A stretch of 64,000 nucleotides of DNA from VXRJ01 sp964636705 (GTDB lineage: Bacteria; Acidobacteriota; Vicinamibacteria; Vicinamibacterales; UBA8438), in assembly GCA_964636705.1 (NCBI GenBank), contig CAZWUJ010000006.1, forward strand, positions 62,001 to 126,000. Reading direction: 5' to 3'. Positions 1 to 10,463 of the stretch are shown piece by piece. Within the stretch, counting starts at the first letter, position 1; every line of letters begins with the position of its first letter. Below the pieces are notes generated by a model. It saw only the letters and a list, made by a program, of their open reading frames with translations, was not told the DNA's origin and searched no databases. The position numbers and the translations under genes were made by a program.

Positions 1-2418
<2,418 letters not shown>

Positions 2419-2446
2419 TGCGGAACTCCTTCGCGTGCCGCCGGGT

Positions 2447-2836
2447 CTACTTGATCTCGGTCTTGGCGCCTACTTCCTCGAACTTCTTGGCAATCGTCTC
2501 CGCTTCGTCCTTGGAGATCGCTTCCTTGACCGTGTTCGGCGCACCCTCCACCAGGTCCTTCGCCTCCTTGAGGCCGAGGCTGGTCACCTCGCGCACCGCC
2601 TTGATCACCTTGATCTTCTGCGCTCCGATTTCGGTCAGCACGAGGTCGAACTCCGTCTGTTCCTCTTCCGGAGCGGCAGCCCCGGCTCCCGGCGCCGCGC
2701 CCGCCACCGCCACCGGCATCGCCGCCGCCGCCGAGACGCCCAATTCGCCCTCGAGTCGCTTGACGAGCTCCGACAGCTCGAGCACCGACATCCCCTTGAT
2801 GTAGTCGACAACCTGATCCTGAGTCACTTCAGCCAT
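2447..2836 (-). CDS. rplL: 50S ribosomal protein L7/L12
   Basis: Stalk protein of the large ribosomal subunit, which recruits the translational GTPases. The 129-residue protein has the standard layout. An N-terminal dimerisation region (residues 1-35) is followed by an Ala/Pro/Gly hinge (about 36-60) and a C-terminal domain with EFDLVLTEIGAQKIKVIK and GLKEAKDLVEGAP, the factor-binding surface. Length is normal. It starts 2 bp after the rplJ stop, so the two are almost certainly translationally coupled, as in other bacteria where L10 and L12 form the stalk complex. Confidence 0.98.
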   Translation of the reverse strand: MAEVTQDQVVDYIKGMSVLELSELVKRLEGELGVSAAAAMPVAVAGAAPGAGAAAPEEEQTEFDLVLTEIGAQKIKVIKAVREVTSLGLKEAKDLVEGAPNTVKEAISKDEAETIAKKFEEVGAKTEIK

Positions 2837-2838
2837 GT

Positions 2839-3369
2839 CTAGACTTCCTCCTTGGCCTTTTCTTCCACCTGCTTGAGCACGGCCAGCAGATTGGTCGGTG
2901 CGGCATTGAGCAGCCGCAGGAAATTCGTCGCCGGCGCATTCAGAAGCATCAGCAGCTTCGCCTGCAACTCGGGCTTGCCGGGCAGTTCCGACAATCCCTT
3001 CACGCCCTCTGCGTCAACCGTCTGACCCTGCACGACCGCGGCCCGGAAGGTCAGCTCCGGCGCGTCCTTGGCGAAATCGACGAGCGCCTTCGCCAGCACC
3101 ACCGGGTCGTCGCTGCAGTAGGCGAGGGCGGTCGTGCCCTCCAGCCGGTCGCGCAGCGCCTCGAACGATGTCCCTTCGAGCGCCAGGCGCGCGAGGGTGT
3201 TCTTCACGACCCGGTAGCTCCCCTCCGCGCTCCGCACCTTCCGGCGCAGGTCCGTCGCCTGGGGAACATCGAGCCCCTTGAAATCGACCAGGATGACGCT
3301 CTCCGCGCCACCCAGCTCGGCCCGGAGATCCTCCAGCCGGGTTTCTTTCGCTGTCCTGCTCAGTGCCAT
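2839..3369 (-). CDS. rplJ: 50S ribosomal protein L10
   Basis: L10 anchors L7/L12 dimers on the 23S rRNA. The 176-residue sequence shows the family hallmarks VILVDFKGLDVPQATDLRRK near residues 25-45, RVVKNTLARLAL near 53-64, and a C-terminal helix (LAVLKQVEEKAKEE) that binds L12 dimers. It sits between rplA and rplL in the conserved order. The 33-bp gap to rplA leaves little room for the long autoregulatory leader known from enterobacteria, so control of L10/L12 here may differ; that last point is inference. Confidence 0.97.
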   Translation of the reverse strand: MALSRTAKETRLEDLRAELGGAESVILVDFKGLDVPQATDLRRKVRSAEGSYRVVKNTLARLALEGTSFEALRDRLEGTTALAYCSDDPVVLAKALVDFAKDAPELTFRAAVVQGQTVDAEGVKGLSELPGKPELQAKLLMLLNAPATNFLRLLNAAPTNLLAVLKQVEEKAKEEV

Positions 3370-3402
3370 CGTGCTGCCTGTTTCCCGTCCGCGTTCCGCC
3401 CG

Positions 3403-4107
3403 CTAGCCCTTGGCGTCCGCCTCGACGCTCGCGGTGTCGATCGACACCCCCGGACCCATGGTGGACGAGATGGCGATGCTCCGGACGTAGCGCCCCTTCG
3501 CGGTGGCCGGCTTGGCCTTGATCACACTGGCCGCGAGCGCCATCGCGTTCTCCTGCAACTTCGGCGCCTCGAACGAGACCTTGCCGATGGGCGCGTGCAC
3601 GACACCCGCCTTGTCGACGCGGTACTCGACCTTGCCCGCCTTGATCTCCCGGATCGCGCGCGCGACGTCGAGCGTCACGGTGCCGGTCTTCGGGTTCGGC
3701 ATCAGGCCGCGCGGGCCGAGCACCCGTCCGAGCCGGCCGACCACGCGCATCATGTCGGGCGTCGCCACGACCGCGTCGAAGTCCAGCCAGCCGCCCTGGA
3801 TCTTCTGCACCAGCTCCTCGCCGCCCACCACGTCGGCGCCGGCCTCCTCCGCCTCCGACTGCCGGTCGGGACCGGCGATCACCACCACCTTCTTGGTCCG
3901 GCCCAGGCCATGGGGCAGCACGACGGTGCCGCGCACCATCTGATCCGCATGCCTCGGGTTGACGCCGAGGCGCATCGCCATCTCGACCGTCTCGTCGAAC
4001 TTCGCGAAGGTGAGGCTCTTGACCAGCGGCAACGCCTCGTCGAGCGTGTACGGCCTCTGATCCACCTTTGCCTGCGCCGCCGCGAACCGCTTGCCGATCC
4101 TGCTCAT
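3403..4107 (-). CDS. rplA: 50S ribosomal protein L1
   Basis: L1 forms the L1 stalk of the ribosome and is an autogenous translational repressor in studied bacteria. The 234-residue protein has normal length and typical segments: FDETVEMAMRLGVNPRHADQ, RGTVVLPHGLGR, GRLGRVLGPRGLMPNPKTGT and the C-terminal TMGPGVSID. Its ATG overlaps the rplK stop by 4 bp (ATGA), indicating coupled translation with L11. Confidence 0.98.
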   Translation of the reverse strand: MSRIGKRFAAAQAKVDQRPYTLDEALPLVKSLTFAKFDETVEMAMRLGVNPRHADQMVRGTVVLPHGLGRTKKVVVIAGPDRQSEAEEAGADVVGGEELVQKIQGGWLDFDAVVATPDMMRVVGRLGRVLGPRGLMPNPKTGTVTLDVARAIREIKAGKVEYRVDKAGVVHAPIGKVSFEAPKLQENAMALAASVIKAKPATAKGRYVRSIAISSTMGPGVSIDTASVEADAKG

Positions 4108-4541
4108 GCGTCGGCCCTGCCCTCCACCTTGATCCCCATCGACCGCGCAGTGCCCGCTACGATCTCGGCCGCCGCCTCGATCGAGTTGGCGTTCAGGTCG
4201 GGCATCTTCGTCCTTGCGATCTCGTGCAACTGCTCCTCCGTCACCTCGCCCACCTTGCTGCGGTTCGGTTCGCCCGACCCTTTGGCGATGTTCGCAGCGC
4301 GCTTCAGCAGCACCGCGGCGGGAGGCGTCTTGGTAATGAAGCTGTAGGAACGGTCGGCGTAGACGGTGACCACGGCGGGAATGATCAGCCCCTCCTGGCT
4401 GGCCGTCTTCGCATTGAAGGCCTTGCAGAAGTCCATGATGTTGACGCCGTGCGGACCCAGCGCGGTCCCTACCGGCGGCGCCGGCGTCGCCTTGCCGGCG
4501 GCGATCTGCAGCTTCACCTGTCCGATGATCTTCTTCGCCAT
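4104..4541 (-). CDS. rplK: 50S ribosomal protein L11
   Basis: L11 binds the GTPase-associated region of 23S rRNA. The 145-residue protein contains the signature stretches QIAAGKATPAPPVGTALGPH and GVNIMDFCKAFNA in the N-terminal domain and GSGEPNRSKVG with MGIKVEGRADA in the C-terminal domain. It lies 7 bp after the nusG stop and overlaps rplA by 4 bp, so nusG-rplK-rplA look like one translation-coupled segment. Confidence 0.98.
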   Translation of the reverse strand: MAKKIIGQVKLQIAAGKATPAPPVGTALGPHGVNIMDFCKAFNAKTASQEGLIIPAVVTVYADRSYSFITKTPPAAVLLKRAANIAKGSGEPNRSKVGEVTEEQLHEIARTKMPDLNANSIEAAAEIVAGTARSMGIKVEGRADA

Positions 4542-4548
4542 GACTCCG

Positions 4549-5091
4549 TCAGATCTTCTCCACCTGCAGGAAGTCGAGCTCCACCGGAGTCGAACGCCCG
4601 AAGATGGTCACCATCACCCACAACGTGTTGCGGTCCATGTTCACGTCGTCGACGGTGCCGTTGAAACTGGCGAACGGCCCCTCGTTGATCCGGACCTGGT
4701 CGCCCTTGTCGAAGGTGTACTTCGGCTTGGGCTGCTCGGCCGCCACCGTCACCTGGTGGAGAATCTGATCGACTTCCTCGCGGGTCAGCGGGGTCGGCTT
4801 GGATCCGGCGCCCACGAACCCGGTCACCTTCGGCGTGTTCTTCACAACGTGCCATGCCTGGTCGGACATCTGCATCTCGACCAGGATGTAGCCCGGGAAG
4901 AACCGCTTCGAGGTGATCACCTTCCGGCCGCCGCGCATCTCGACGACATCCTCGGTCGGCACGAGCACCTCGCCGATCTCGTCCTCCATGCCGTAGGCCT
5001 GCACGCGCTGCTTCAGCGAGTCCTCCACCTTCTTCTCGAAACCCGAGTAGGTGTGGACGATGTACCAGCGCCGGGTCGCCACGTCTGTCAT
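4549..5091 (-). CDS. nusG: transcription termination/antitermination factor NusG
   Basis: NusG binds RNA polymerase and modulates elongation, Rho action and coupling with the ribosome. The 180-residue protein has the NGN domain (RWYIVHTYSGFEKKVEDSL at residues 8-26, FFPGYILVEMQM near 83-94, VTGFVGAGSKPTPL) followed by a KOW domain (GDQVRINEGPFASFNGTV). Length and order match the family. It sits 15 bp downstream of secE, as in most bacteria. Confidence 0.98.
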   Translation of the reverse strand: MTDVATRRWYIVHTYSGFEKKVEDSLKQRVQAYGMEDEIGEVLVPTEDVVEMRGGRKVITSKRFFPGYILVEMQMSDQAWHVVKNTPKVTGFVGAGSKPTPLTREEVDQILHQVTVAAEQPKPKYTFDKGDQVRINEGPFASFNGTVDDVNMDRNTLWVMVTIFGRSTPVELDFLQVEKI

Positions 5092-5106
5092 TCGTTCATC
5101 ACCCGT

Positions 5107-5367
5107 CTAGACGCCGAAGAACTGGAACACTCCCCGGGCGACCCGGTCGAGCACGAGGTCGATCCCCCACAGGTACAGGCCGAAAGCGATGGAGACGAGG
5201 ATGACGACGATGGTCGTGGCCTGGACTTCCCGCCAGGTGGGCCAGGTGACGCGCTCCATCTCGTTGCGCACCTGCGCCAGGAAGGTGCGCGACCGGTCCC
5301 ACCAGCCGAACATCCCTCCGGCGTACGTCGCCACCTCGCGGGTCGTCTTCGTCCTTGCGGGCTTCAC
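5107..5367 (-). CDS. secE: preprotein translocase subunit SecE
   Basis: SecE clamps the SecY channel in the inner membrane. The 86-residue protein has a hydrophilic N-terminus, then the amphipathic segment FLAQVRNEMERVTWPTWREV (with the conserved WPTWRE motif) and one transmembrane helix (TIVVILVSIAFGLYLWGIDL) near the C-terminus. This is the short single-span type common outside enterobacteria. Placement directly before nusG confirms the call. The start codon is less certain because a basic extension of about 20 residues precedes the conserved part. Confidence 0.96.
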   Translation of the reverse strand: MKPARTKTTREVATYAGGMFGWWDRSRTFLAQVRNEMERVTWPTWREVQATTIVVILVSIAFGLYLWGIDLVLDRVARGVFQFFGV

Positions 5368-5395
5368 CTCTTGTCCTCCCGCTCCCGGCGGTAGT

Positions 5396-5471
5396 TGGCA
5401 GGCCAGGAGGGACTCGAACCCCCAGCCCCCGGTTTTGGAGACCGATGCTCTACCAATTGAGCTACTGGCCT
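5396..5471 (-). tRNA. trnW: tRNA-Trp (anticodon CCA)
   Basis: The reverse complement folds as a full cloverleaf: acceptor stem AGGCCAG/CTGGCCT, D arm with AGCTCAATTGGTAGAGC, anticodon loop CTCCAAA, T arm GGGGGTTCGAGTCCC. The 3' CCA is encoded. It lies between rpmG and secE, a placement seen in many bacteria. Confidence 0.96.
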
Positions 5472-5512
5472 GCGTGTCCCCGGCAAATGACGCGGCTCAC
5501 CGCGCCAATGCA

Positions 5513-5662
5513 CTATTTCGTCTCCCGATGCGGCTTGTGCGTGCGGCACCAGCGGCAGTACTTCTTCATCTCCAGCCGGTCCGGCGTCGTCCGCTTGTTC
5601 TTCGTGGTCGTGTAGTTCCGCCGTTTGCACTCGGTACACGCCAGAATCACGATGTTGCGCAT
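5513..5662 (-). CDS. rpmG: 50S ribosomal protein L33 (zinc-ribbon form)
   Basis: Small 49-residue large-subunit protein beginning MRNIVILACTECKRRNYTTT and ending KPHRETK. It keeps two CxxC pairs (Cys9/Cys12 and Cys36/Cys39), so it is the zinc-binding version of L33. A GGGAGG element lies about eight bases upstream of the ATG. It sits between tuf (33 bp upstream) and tRNA-Trp/secE (downstream), the standard position. A longer open frame overlaps it in another phase but has no homologous sequence and is a shadow. Confidence 0.96.
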   Translation of the reverse strand: MRNIVILACTECKRRNYTTTKNKRTTPDRLEMKKYCRWCRTHKPHRETK

Positions 5663-5695
5663 GGTGCCGCCTCCCGGTCCCTTCCGCGCGTTCGC

Positions 5696-6883
5696 CTACT
5701 CGATGATGTCGGTGATCGTGCCCGAGCCGACCGTCCGGCCACCCTCGCGGATCGCGAACCGCAGTCCCTTCTCCAGCGCGACCGGCGTGATCAGCTCGAC
5801 GCTGATGGACACGTTGTCGCCCGGCATCACCATCTCGACGCCTTCCGGCAACTCCGCCACGCCGGTGACGTCGGTCGTCCGCAGGTAGAACTGCGGCCGG
5901 TAACCCTTGAAGAAGGGGGTGTGACGCCCGCCTTCCTCCTTGGTCAGAACGTAGACCTCGCCCTTGAACTTGGTGTGCGGCGTAATCGACTTGGGCTTCG
6001 CGAGGACCTGGCCGCGCTCCACCTCGTCCTTCTCGGTGCCGCGCAGGAGCACGCCGATGTTGTCGCCGGCGACGCCCTCGTCGAGCAGCTTCCGGAACAT
6101 CTCGACGCCGGTCACCACCTTCTTGCGCGTCTCCGCGAAACCGACAATCTCGACCTCCTCGCCGGTGACCACCTTGCCGCGCTCGACCCGTCCGGTAACG
6201 ACGGTGCCGCGGCCCGAGATCGAGAAGACGTCCTCGATCGGCATCAGGAACGGCTTGTCGACGTCGCGCTCGGGAAGCGGCACGTACGAGTCGACCGCCG
6301 CCATCAGCTCCTCGATCGCCTTCTCGCCCTCCGCTTCGCCCTCCAGGGCCTGCAGCGCCGAGCCCAGCACGACCGGAACGTCGTCGCCCGGGAACTCGTA
6401 GGTGCTGAGCAGGTCGCGCACCTCCAGTTCGACCAGCTCCAGCAGCTCGGGATCGTCGACGGCATCGACCTTGTTGAGGAACACCACCAGCGACGGCACG
6501 CCGACCTGGCGCGCGAGCAGGATGTGCTCCCGCGTCTGGGGCATGACGCCGTCGGTCGCCGCCACCACGAGGATGGCGCCGTCCATCTGCGCGGCGCCGG
6601 TAATCATGTTCTTGATGTAGTCGGCATGGCCCGGACAGTCGACGTGCGCGTAGTGCCGGTTGGCGGTGGTGTACTCCACGTGCGCGGTCGCGATCGTAAT
6701 GCCCCGCTCCTTTTCCTCCGGCGCGTTGTCGATCTCGTCGAACGCCCGCACCGTGTTGGTCGGGTCGTGCTTGGCCATGACGGAGGTGATCGCCGCCGTC
6801 AGCGTCGTCTTGCCGTGGTCGATGTGACCGATCGTGCCGATGTTCACGTGCGGCTTGGATCGATCGAACTTTTCCTTCGCCAT
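5696..6883 (-). CDS. tuf: elongation factor Tu
   Basis: EF-Tu delivers aminoacyl-tRNA to the ribosome. From ATG at 6883 (MAKEKFDRSKPHVNIGTIGH) the protein is 395 residues, the normal length. GTP-binding motifs are all present: GHIDHGKTT (G1), GITIATAHVEY (G2), DCPGHADYIKNM (G3) and NKVD (G4), followed by domains 2 and 3. GGAAAGGAC precedes the start. The open frame extends 31 codons further upstream, but that stretch is non-homologous and runs towards the tRNA-Thr. Clustering behind four tRNA genes matches the tufB locus of E. coli. Confidence 0.98.
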   Translation of the reverse strand: MAKEKFDRSKPHVNIGTIGHIDHGKTTLTAAITSVMAKHDPTNTVRAFDEIDNAPEEKERGITIATAHVEYTTANRHYAHVDCPGHADYIKNMITGAAQMDGAILVVAATDGVMPQTREHILLARQVGVPSLVVFLNKVDAVDDPELLELVELEVRDLLSTYEFPGDDVPVVLGSALQALEGEAEGEKAIEELMAAVDSYVPLPERDVDKPFLMPIEDVFSISGRGTVVTGRVERGKVVTGEEVEIVGFAETRKKVVTGVEMFRKLLDEGVAGDNIGVLLRGTEKDEVERGQVLAKPKSITPHTKFKGEVYVLTKEEGGRHTPFFKGYRPQFYLRTTDVTGVAELPEGVEMVMPGDNVSISVELITPVALEKGLRFAIREGGRTVGSGTITDIIE

Positions 6884-6931
6884 GCCTGTCCTTTCCTTCC
6901 TCTTTGGATGTGCTGTTTCGCCAAGCGAGTG

Positions 6932-7006
<75 letters not shown>

Positions 7007-7041
7007 TCGAGCCGCCCTCCGTGCGTGGCCCCGGAAAATGC

Positions 7042-7116
7042 TGGAGCGGGAGACGGGGATCGAACCCGCGACCAACAGCTTGGAAGGCTGTGACTCTACC
7101 ACTGAGTTACTCCCGC
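7042..7116 (-). tRNA. trnG: tRNA-Gly (anticodon TCC)
   Basis: Cloverleaf with acceptor GCGGGAG/CTCCCGC, anticodon loop CTTCCAA and T arm GCGGGTTCGATCCCCGT, with encoded CCA. It lies between tRNA-Tyr and tRNA-Thr(GGT), as glyT does in E. coli. Confidence 0.96.
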
Positions 7117-7147
7117 TTCGTTCCCCACGCCCCCCGAATCTGCAACC

Positions 7148-7234
7148 TGGTGGCGAGGGGAGGATTCGAACCTCCGAAGCCGCTAGGGCGACAGATTTAC
7201 AGTCTGTTGCGTTTGACCGCTCCGCAACCTCGCC
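7148..7234 (-). tRNA. trnY: tRNA-Tyr (anticodon GTA)
   Basis: An 87-nt class II tRNA with a long variable arm. Acceptor GGCGAGG/CCTCGCC, anticodon stem-loop CAGACTGTAAATCTG, T arm GGAGGTTCGAATCCTCC, encoded CCA. Same relative position as E. coli tyrU. Confidence 0.96.
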
Positions 7235-7274
7235 GAACTTCTTTCGCTGCTACTGCCCCGCGTCCGTTGCCTGA

Positions 7275-7351
7275 TGGAGCTGGCGAAGGGATTCGAACCC
7301 CCGACCCGCTGATTACAAATCAGCTGCTCTACCTGACTGAGCTACGCCAGC
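7275..7351 (-). tRNA. trnT: tRNA-Thr (anticodon TGT)
   Basis: Cloverleaf with acceptor GCTGGCG/CGCCAGC, anticodon stem-loop GCTGATTTGTAATCAGC, T arm GGGGGTTCGAATCCC and encoded CCA. First gene of the Thr-Tyr-Gly-Thr-tuf cluster, corresponding to E. coli thrU. A promoter should lie just upstream (above 7351), but no confident -35/-10 pair was recognised. Confidence 0.96.
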
Positions 7352-7517
7352 AGGACGAACCCTGCATCCTAGCACAGTCCAGGCCGGCCCAACAAGGTGC
7401 AAGTCCCTTCCGACGAGACGTGAGCCTGAAGCAGGGTCCCACGCGTGCTTCGGTGGCCGCAGTCCGCCGTCAGTTGCCGATTCTGGGAATGCCCGGCGGA
7501 GAGCCGTGAGAGCCCGC

Positions 7518-7715
7518 CTATGGCCCCGGAGCTTCCTCCGCACCCGGACTGTCTCCCGGCGTCCACGCAACGTCGATCACATAGGGCAGGTCAAGATGCT
7601 CGCCTGCCCAGTTCGGGATTGACGTGTTGGGGTCGTGCACCGCACGGTGATGGCGACGGCACAGCAACACCACCATGCAGTCCACCCGCGTCGAGATGTG
7701 TCCGCATGTGTCCAT
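7518..7715 (-). pseudogene. possible HNH-endonuclease C-terminal remnant
   Basis: A 65-codon open stretch contains VVLLCRRHHRAVHDPNT, which resembles the last zinc/His motif of HNH nucleases of the DUF222 type (LCRRHHRAVHE), followed by WAGEHLDLPYVIDV and a short tail. No catalytic core precedes it, so at most it is a broken gene end. It lies between the tRNA cluster and the integrase relic in a stretch with no intact gene. The assignment rests on one short motif. Confidence 0.35.
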
Positions 7716-7737
7716 AAGTAGCGTACCGGCACCCGAA

Positions 7738-8116
7738 GCTGGATCCAACGCCTCGTCATCCGCGGCCGCAGCCGCGAGCTCGGACTCGGCAGCATACATC
7801 TCGTCTCGCTCGCCGAGGCCCGCGAGCAGGCCCTCGCCAACCGCAAGCTCGGGGCAACCCCGTCCGGGACACATTCCTGTCGCAGCTGCTCAGGAACCTG
7901 GCCGTCGCGGCCGTGCCGCACGGCTTCCGGTCGTCGTTCCGGGACTGGGCGGCGGAGGAGACCGACCACCCGCGCGAGGTCATCGAGGCCGCGCTGGCGC
8001 ACGTGGTCCGCAGCAAGGTCGAGGCGGCCTATGCGCGGTCGGACTTGTTCGAGCGCCGGCGCCGGCTGATGGACGAGTGGGCGGCCTATCTCGCGGCAAC
8101 CCGTCGTCCACGTTGA
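7738..8116 (+). pseudogene. phage-type tyrosine integrase, internally deleted
   Basis: Two ends of one integrase gene are joined. Around 7738-7855 one phase reads IQRLVIRGRSRELGLGSIHL then VSLAEAREQALANRKL, the N-terminal DUF4102-like part of P4-family integrases. From about 7863 another phase reads RDTFLSQLLRNLAV, VPHGFRSSFRDWAAEE and EAALAHVVRSKVEAAYARSD, the C-terminal catalytic region with the HGFR motif and the nucleophile tyrosine. A real integrase is about 400 residues, so roughly 250 middle residues are missing and the phase has changed. It marks a lost genomic island or prophage beside the tRNA cluster, although it lies on the 5' side of tRNA-Thr rather than the usual 3' side. Confidence 0.8.
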
Positions 8117-8143
8117 ACCACCTCCGGAGCACGGCCCCAGGGC

Positions 8144-8176
8144 GCACAGGGGGGGCGATACCTCTCCCCCCTGTGC
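8144..8176. terminator. strong stem-loop, possible terminator
   Basis: An 11-bp GC-rich inverted repeat (GCACAGGGGGG paired with CCCCCCTGTGC) with a loop of about 11 bases lies just after the integrase relic. No T-tract follows on either strand, so intrinsic termination is not shown. Confidence 0.4.
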
Positions 8177-8199
8177 TGAGAGAGGGCGGCGGGAGTGGG

Positions 8200-8224
8200 A
8201 AAAATTGCGCGCGCTGTGCGCGCA
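8200..8224 (-). terminator. rho-independent terminator of the SulP gene
   Basis: On the minus strand, TGCGCGC pairs with GCGCGCA across a five-base loop and is followed by ATTTTTCCC. It begins 14 bp after the transporter's stop codon and is a textbook intrinsic terminator. Confidence 0.75.
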
Positions 8225-8237
8225 GGGACGTCGCCGT

Positions 8238-10430
8238 CTAACCCGACTCCGTCCGGAAATGCCCGGCCAGCAGGTACCCGTACAGCTTCAGGACCAGCTC
8301 CGGCCGTTGCTGCTCCAGCCAGCGCCGCGTGGACGGCGTCATCACCAGCGTGCGGCAAGCCTCGTCCGCCACCATTGCAGTCACTTTTTCCGTCTCCAGG
8401 ACGCCCACCGGCCGGACCGCGTCGCCCGGCCGGCACTGGTACAGCCGCACGCCCGCGGCATCGTAGGCGGAGACCCGGCCGGCCACCAGCAACTGCAATC
8501 CTTCCTGCGCCGTCTCCGGTTCGGCGAGTGTCTCGCCGGCGGCGTATTCGCGGGGCTCCAGCCAGTCGTTCAGCTCTTCCGTCAGATCCTCGAATCGAAT
8601 CTGCCGGTCGAGGTAGCGCTCCAAGTCGTCGGACGCCTGCTCCAGCAGGGCGGCGCGCCGGTGTTTGGCGTGGTCCTCGCTCGCCTTCCAGGCCGCGATG
8701 ACGATCTCCTCGCACCGCTCGAGGGCGCGGTCCGCATTCGGCTCGACGAGCACCCGGGCGAACACGGCAGCCAGCAGGTTGTGCTCGAACGCGCGCGTCA
8801 GGTGCTCCGGCGCCGCGGACAGCACCACCCGCACCCCGGCCGCGTCCACGGTCTCCAGCAACTGGCACAGGACGTTCACGGCGGAAAAGTCCAGACCGGA
8901 GACGGCCGCAAAGTCCAGCAGCAGGCAGTTGGGGCGGGTGTCGCCGCGCAGGGACGCCCGCAGGTGATCGGCCAGCGGCCGGACGGTGCCGAAGAAGATG
9001 TAGCCGCGCAGCCGGTAGGCCTGGGCGCGAGCACCTTCCTCGAGCAGGATGGCGCGTTCGGGTACGGGCCGGGCCTTGCTGCTCCGGTGCTCCCGCGCGG
9101 TGAAGCGGGAGTCGATGGGATCCACGCGGCTGAGACGCAAGATGAAGAAAGCGACGGTGGCCAGCATGCCGGCCGCTACCCCTTCGAGCAGCCCGAAGGC
9201 GAGGATCGCAACGAACATCAGCGCCACGATGCCGAACTCGGTCCGCGGCAGCCGCTTGTAGCTTGCAACCAGCCCCTGGTCGAGCATGCCGGCCCCGGCA
9301 AAGACCAGCATCCCGCCGACGAGCGCCGCCGGAACGAGCTCCAGGAAGCCGTCGCCCAGCAGCAGCGGGCTGGCGATGACGAGCGCGGCCACGATCCCGG
9401 TCAGGCGGGTGTCGGCCCCCAACAGCTTGCTGCGCAACGAGGCGGGTACGACGATGGTGGCGATCGTGCCGCCGCCGAGACCCGCGGCGAGGCTCGCGAG
9501 CCCGCCCGCGCGGAATTCCCGGTCCCAGTCCAGCTCCTGTTTCGCGGCCACCTCGAGGCCGGCGATGTTCATGACGATGGCGATGAACGCAATCGCGATC
9601 AGCGCCTGCATGTTGGGAATCTGCGACGCCAGCGCGGCCCATTCCACGCGCAGCAGATCGGCGGGTCGCAACGCCGGCCAGAGGTTCCCCTCGGCCGTGC
9701 CGGTCAGCAGCAGCCCCGCCTCCCGCGCCTGTGCGCCGGAAATGCCGAGCTCCGCCAGCGCCAGGTGGTAAGCGGCGACGGCAAGCGCGACGCCGATGGG
9801 CAGGATCAGGGGGTTGCGCCAGCGCTTCATGGCCCGGTACAGGCCGATTCCGAAGGCCAAACCAAGGCCCCAGCGCCACAGCGCGGCGGGCTCCAGCAAC
9901 GCCGGAACGTTCCTCCAGTCCAGCTCCTCCACCATCAGGGACATGGCCGCCAGGCACACGGCGCCGCCAATGCCGGCGACGAAACCGGCGGCGACCGGAT
10001 ACGGGATGAAGCGCACCAGGTAGGCGAGTCGCAGCCGCCCGATCACCAGACAGCCGATGCCCACGAGCAACGCGCTGAGGATCAGTGTGGCCGACACGCT
10101 GACGAACAGTGCCTCGCCGCGGGCGTCCGTGGTGGCGGCGATGACGGACATCCCGACGACCAGTGCGGGAGACAGGCCGGCAATCACGCCGCGATGGCCG
10201 CCCGCCAGGGCGAATACCAGGCAGGCGGCGAAGTTCCCGAACAGCACGAGGCCCACGCCCTGGGAAGCGTACGGGGCCAGCGCGCCCGAGAATATGAGGG
10301 TCGCGAAGGAGACCTGTGTGGCGATCAGACCCACCCCCGAGGTCGCCCCAGCCGCAAGCGCGGCAATGGCCTTCGGGGACGCGGCGTCGGCGCGAAGTTC
10401 CTCGATCAGATCAGGGCTTGACGGCTTCAA
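8238..10430 (-). CDS. SulP-family anion transporter with STAS and cyclic-nucleotide-binding-like domain
   Basis: Predicted inner-membrane anion transporter or channel of the SLC26/SulP family (730 residues). Residues about 20-420 hold the multi-span transport domain, with the SulP-type segments FVAGIGGAVCLAAMSLM and ALIAIAFIAIVMNIAGLE. About residues 440-570 form a STAS domain (LLLDFAAVSGLDFSAVNVLC). The last 110 residues (EPREYAAGETLAEPETAQEG, LLVAGRVSAYD, CRPGDAVRPVGVL) look like a cyclic-nucleotide-binding fold. Such SulP-STAS-cNMP fusions exist in other bacteria; substrate (sulfate, bicarbonate or another anion) cannot be told. It ends at a clear terminator and is separated from its upstream neighbour by 33 bp. 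Confidence 0.88.
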   Translation of the reverse strand: MKPSSPDLIEELRADAASPKAIAALAAGATSGVGLIATQVSFATLIFSGALAPYASQGVGLVLFGNFAACLVFALAGGHRGVIAGLSPALVVGMSVIAATTDARGEALFVSVSATLILSALLVGIGCLVIGRLRLAYLVRFIPYPVAAGFVAGIGGAVCLAAMSLMVEELDWRNVPALLEPAALWRWGLGLAFGIGLYRAMKRWRNPLILPIGVALAVAAYHLALAELGISGAQAREAGLLLTGTAEGNLWPALRPADLLRVEWAALASQIPNMQALIAIAFIAIVMNIAGLEVAAKQELDWDREFRAGGLASLAAGLGGGTIATIVVPASLRSKLLGADTRLTGIVAALVIASPLLLGDGFLELVPAALVGGMLVFAGAGMLDQGLVASYKRLPRTEFGIVALMFVAILAFGLLEGVAAGMLATVAFFILRLSRVDPIDSRFTAREHRSSKARPVPERAILLEEGARAQAYRLRGYIFFGTVRPLADHLRASLRGDTRPNCLLLDFAAVSGLDFSAVNVLCQLLETVDAAGVRVVLSAAPEHLTRAFEHNLLAAVFARVLVEPNADRALERCEEIVIAAWKASEDHAKHRRAALLEQASDDLERYLDRQIRFEDLTEELNDWLEPREYAAGETLAEPETAQEGLQLLVAGRVSAYDAAGVRLYQCRPGDAVRPVGVLETEKVTAMVADEACRTLVMTPSTRRWLEQQRPELVLKLYGYLLAGHFRTESG

Positions 10431-10463
10431 CCGGTTGCGCTCCCGTGGAAACCGGATCCCCGT

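Noticed and set aside
7275..7351. tRNA-Thr(TGT) as the attachment site of the lost integrase element
   Set aside because: The integrase relic lies beyond the 5' end of the tRNA, while tyrosine integrases normally use the 3' end, and no partial tRNA copy is visible.
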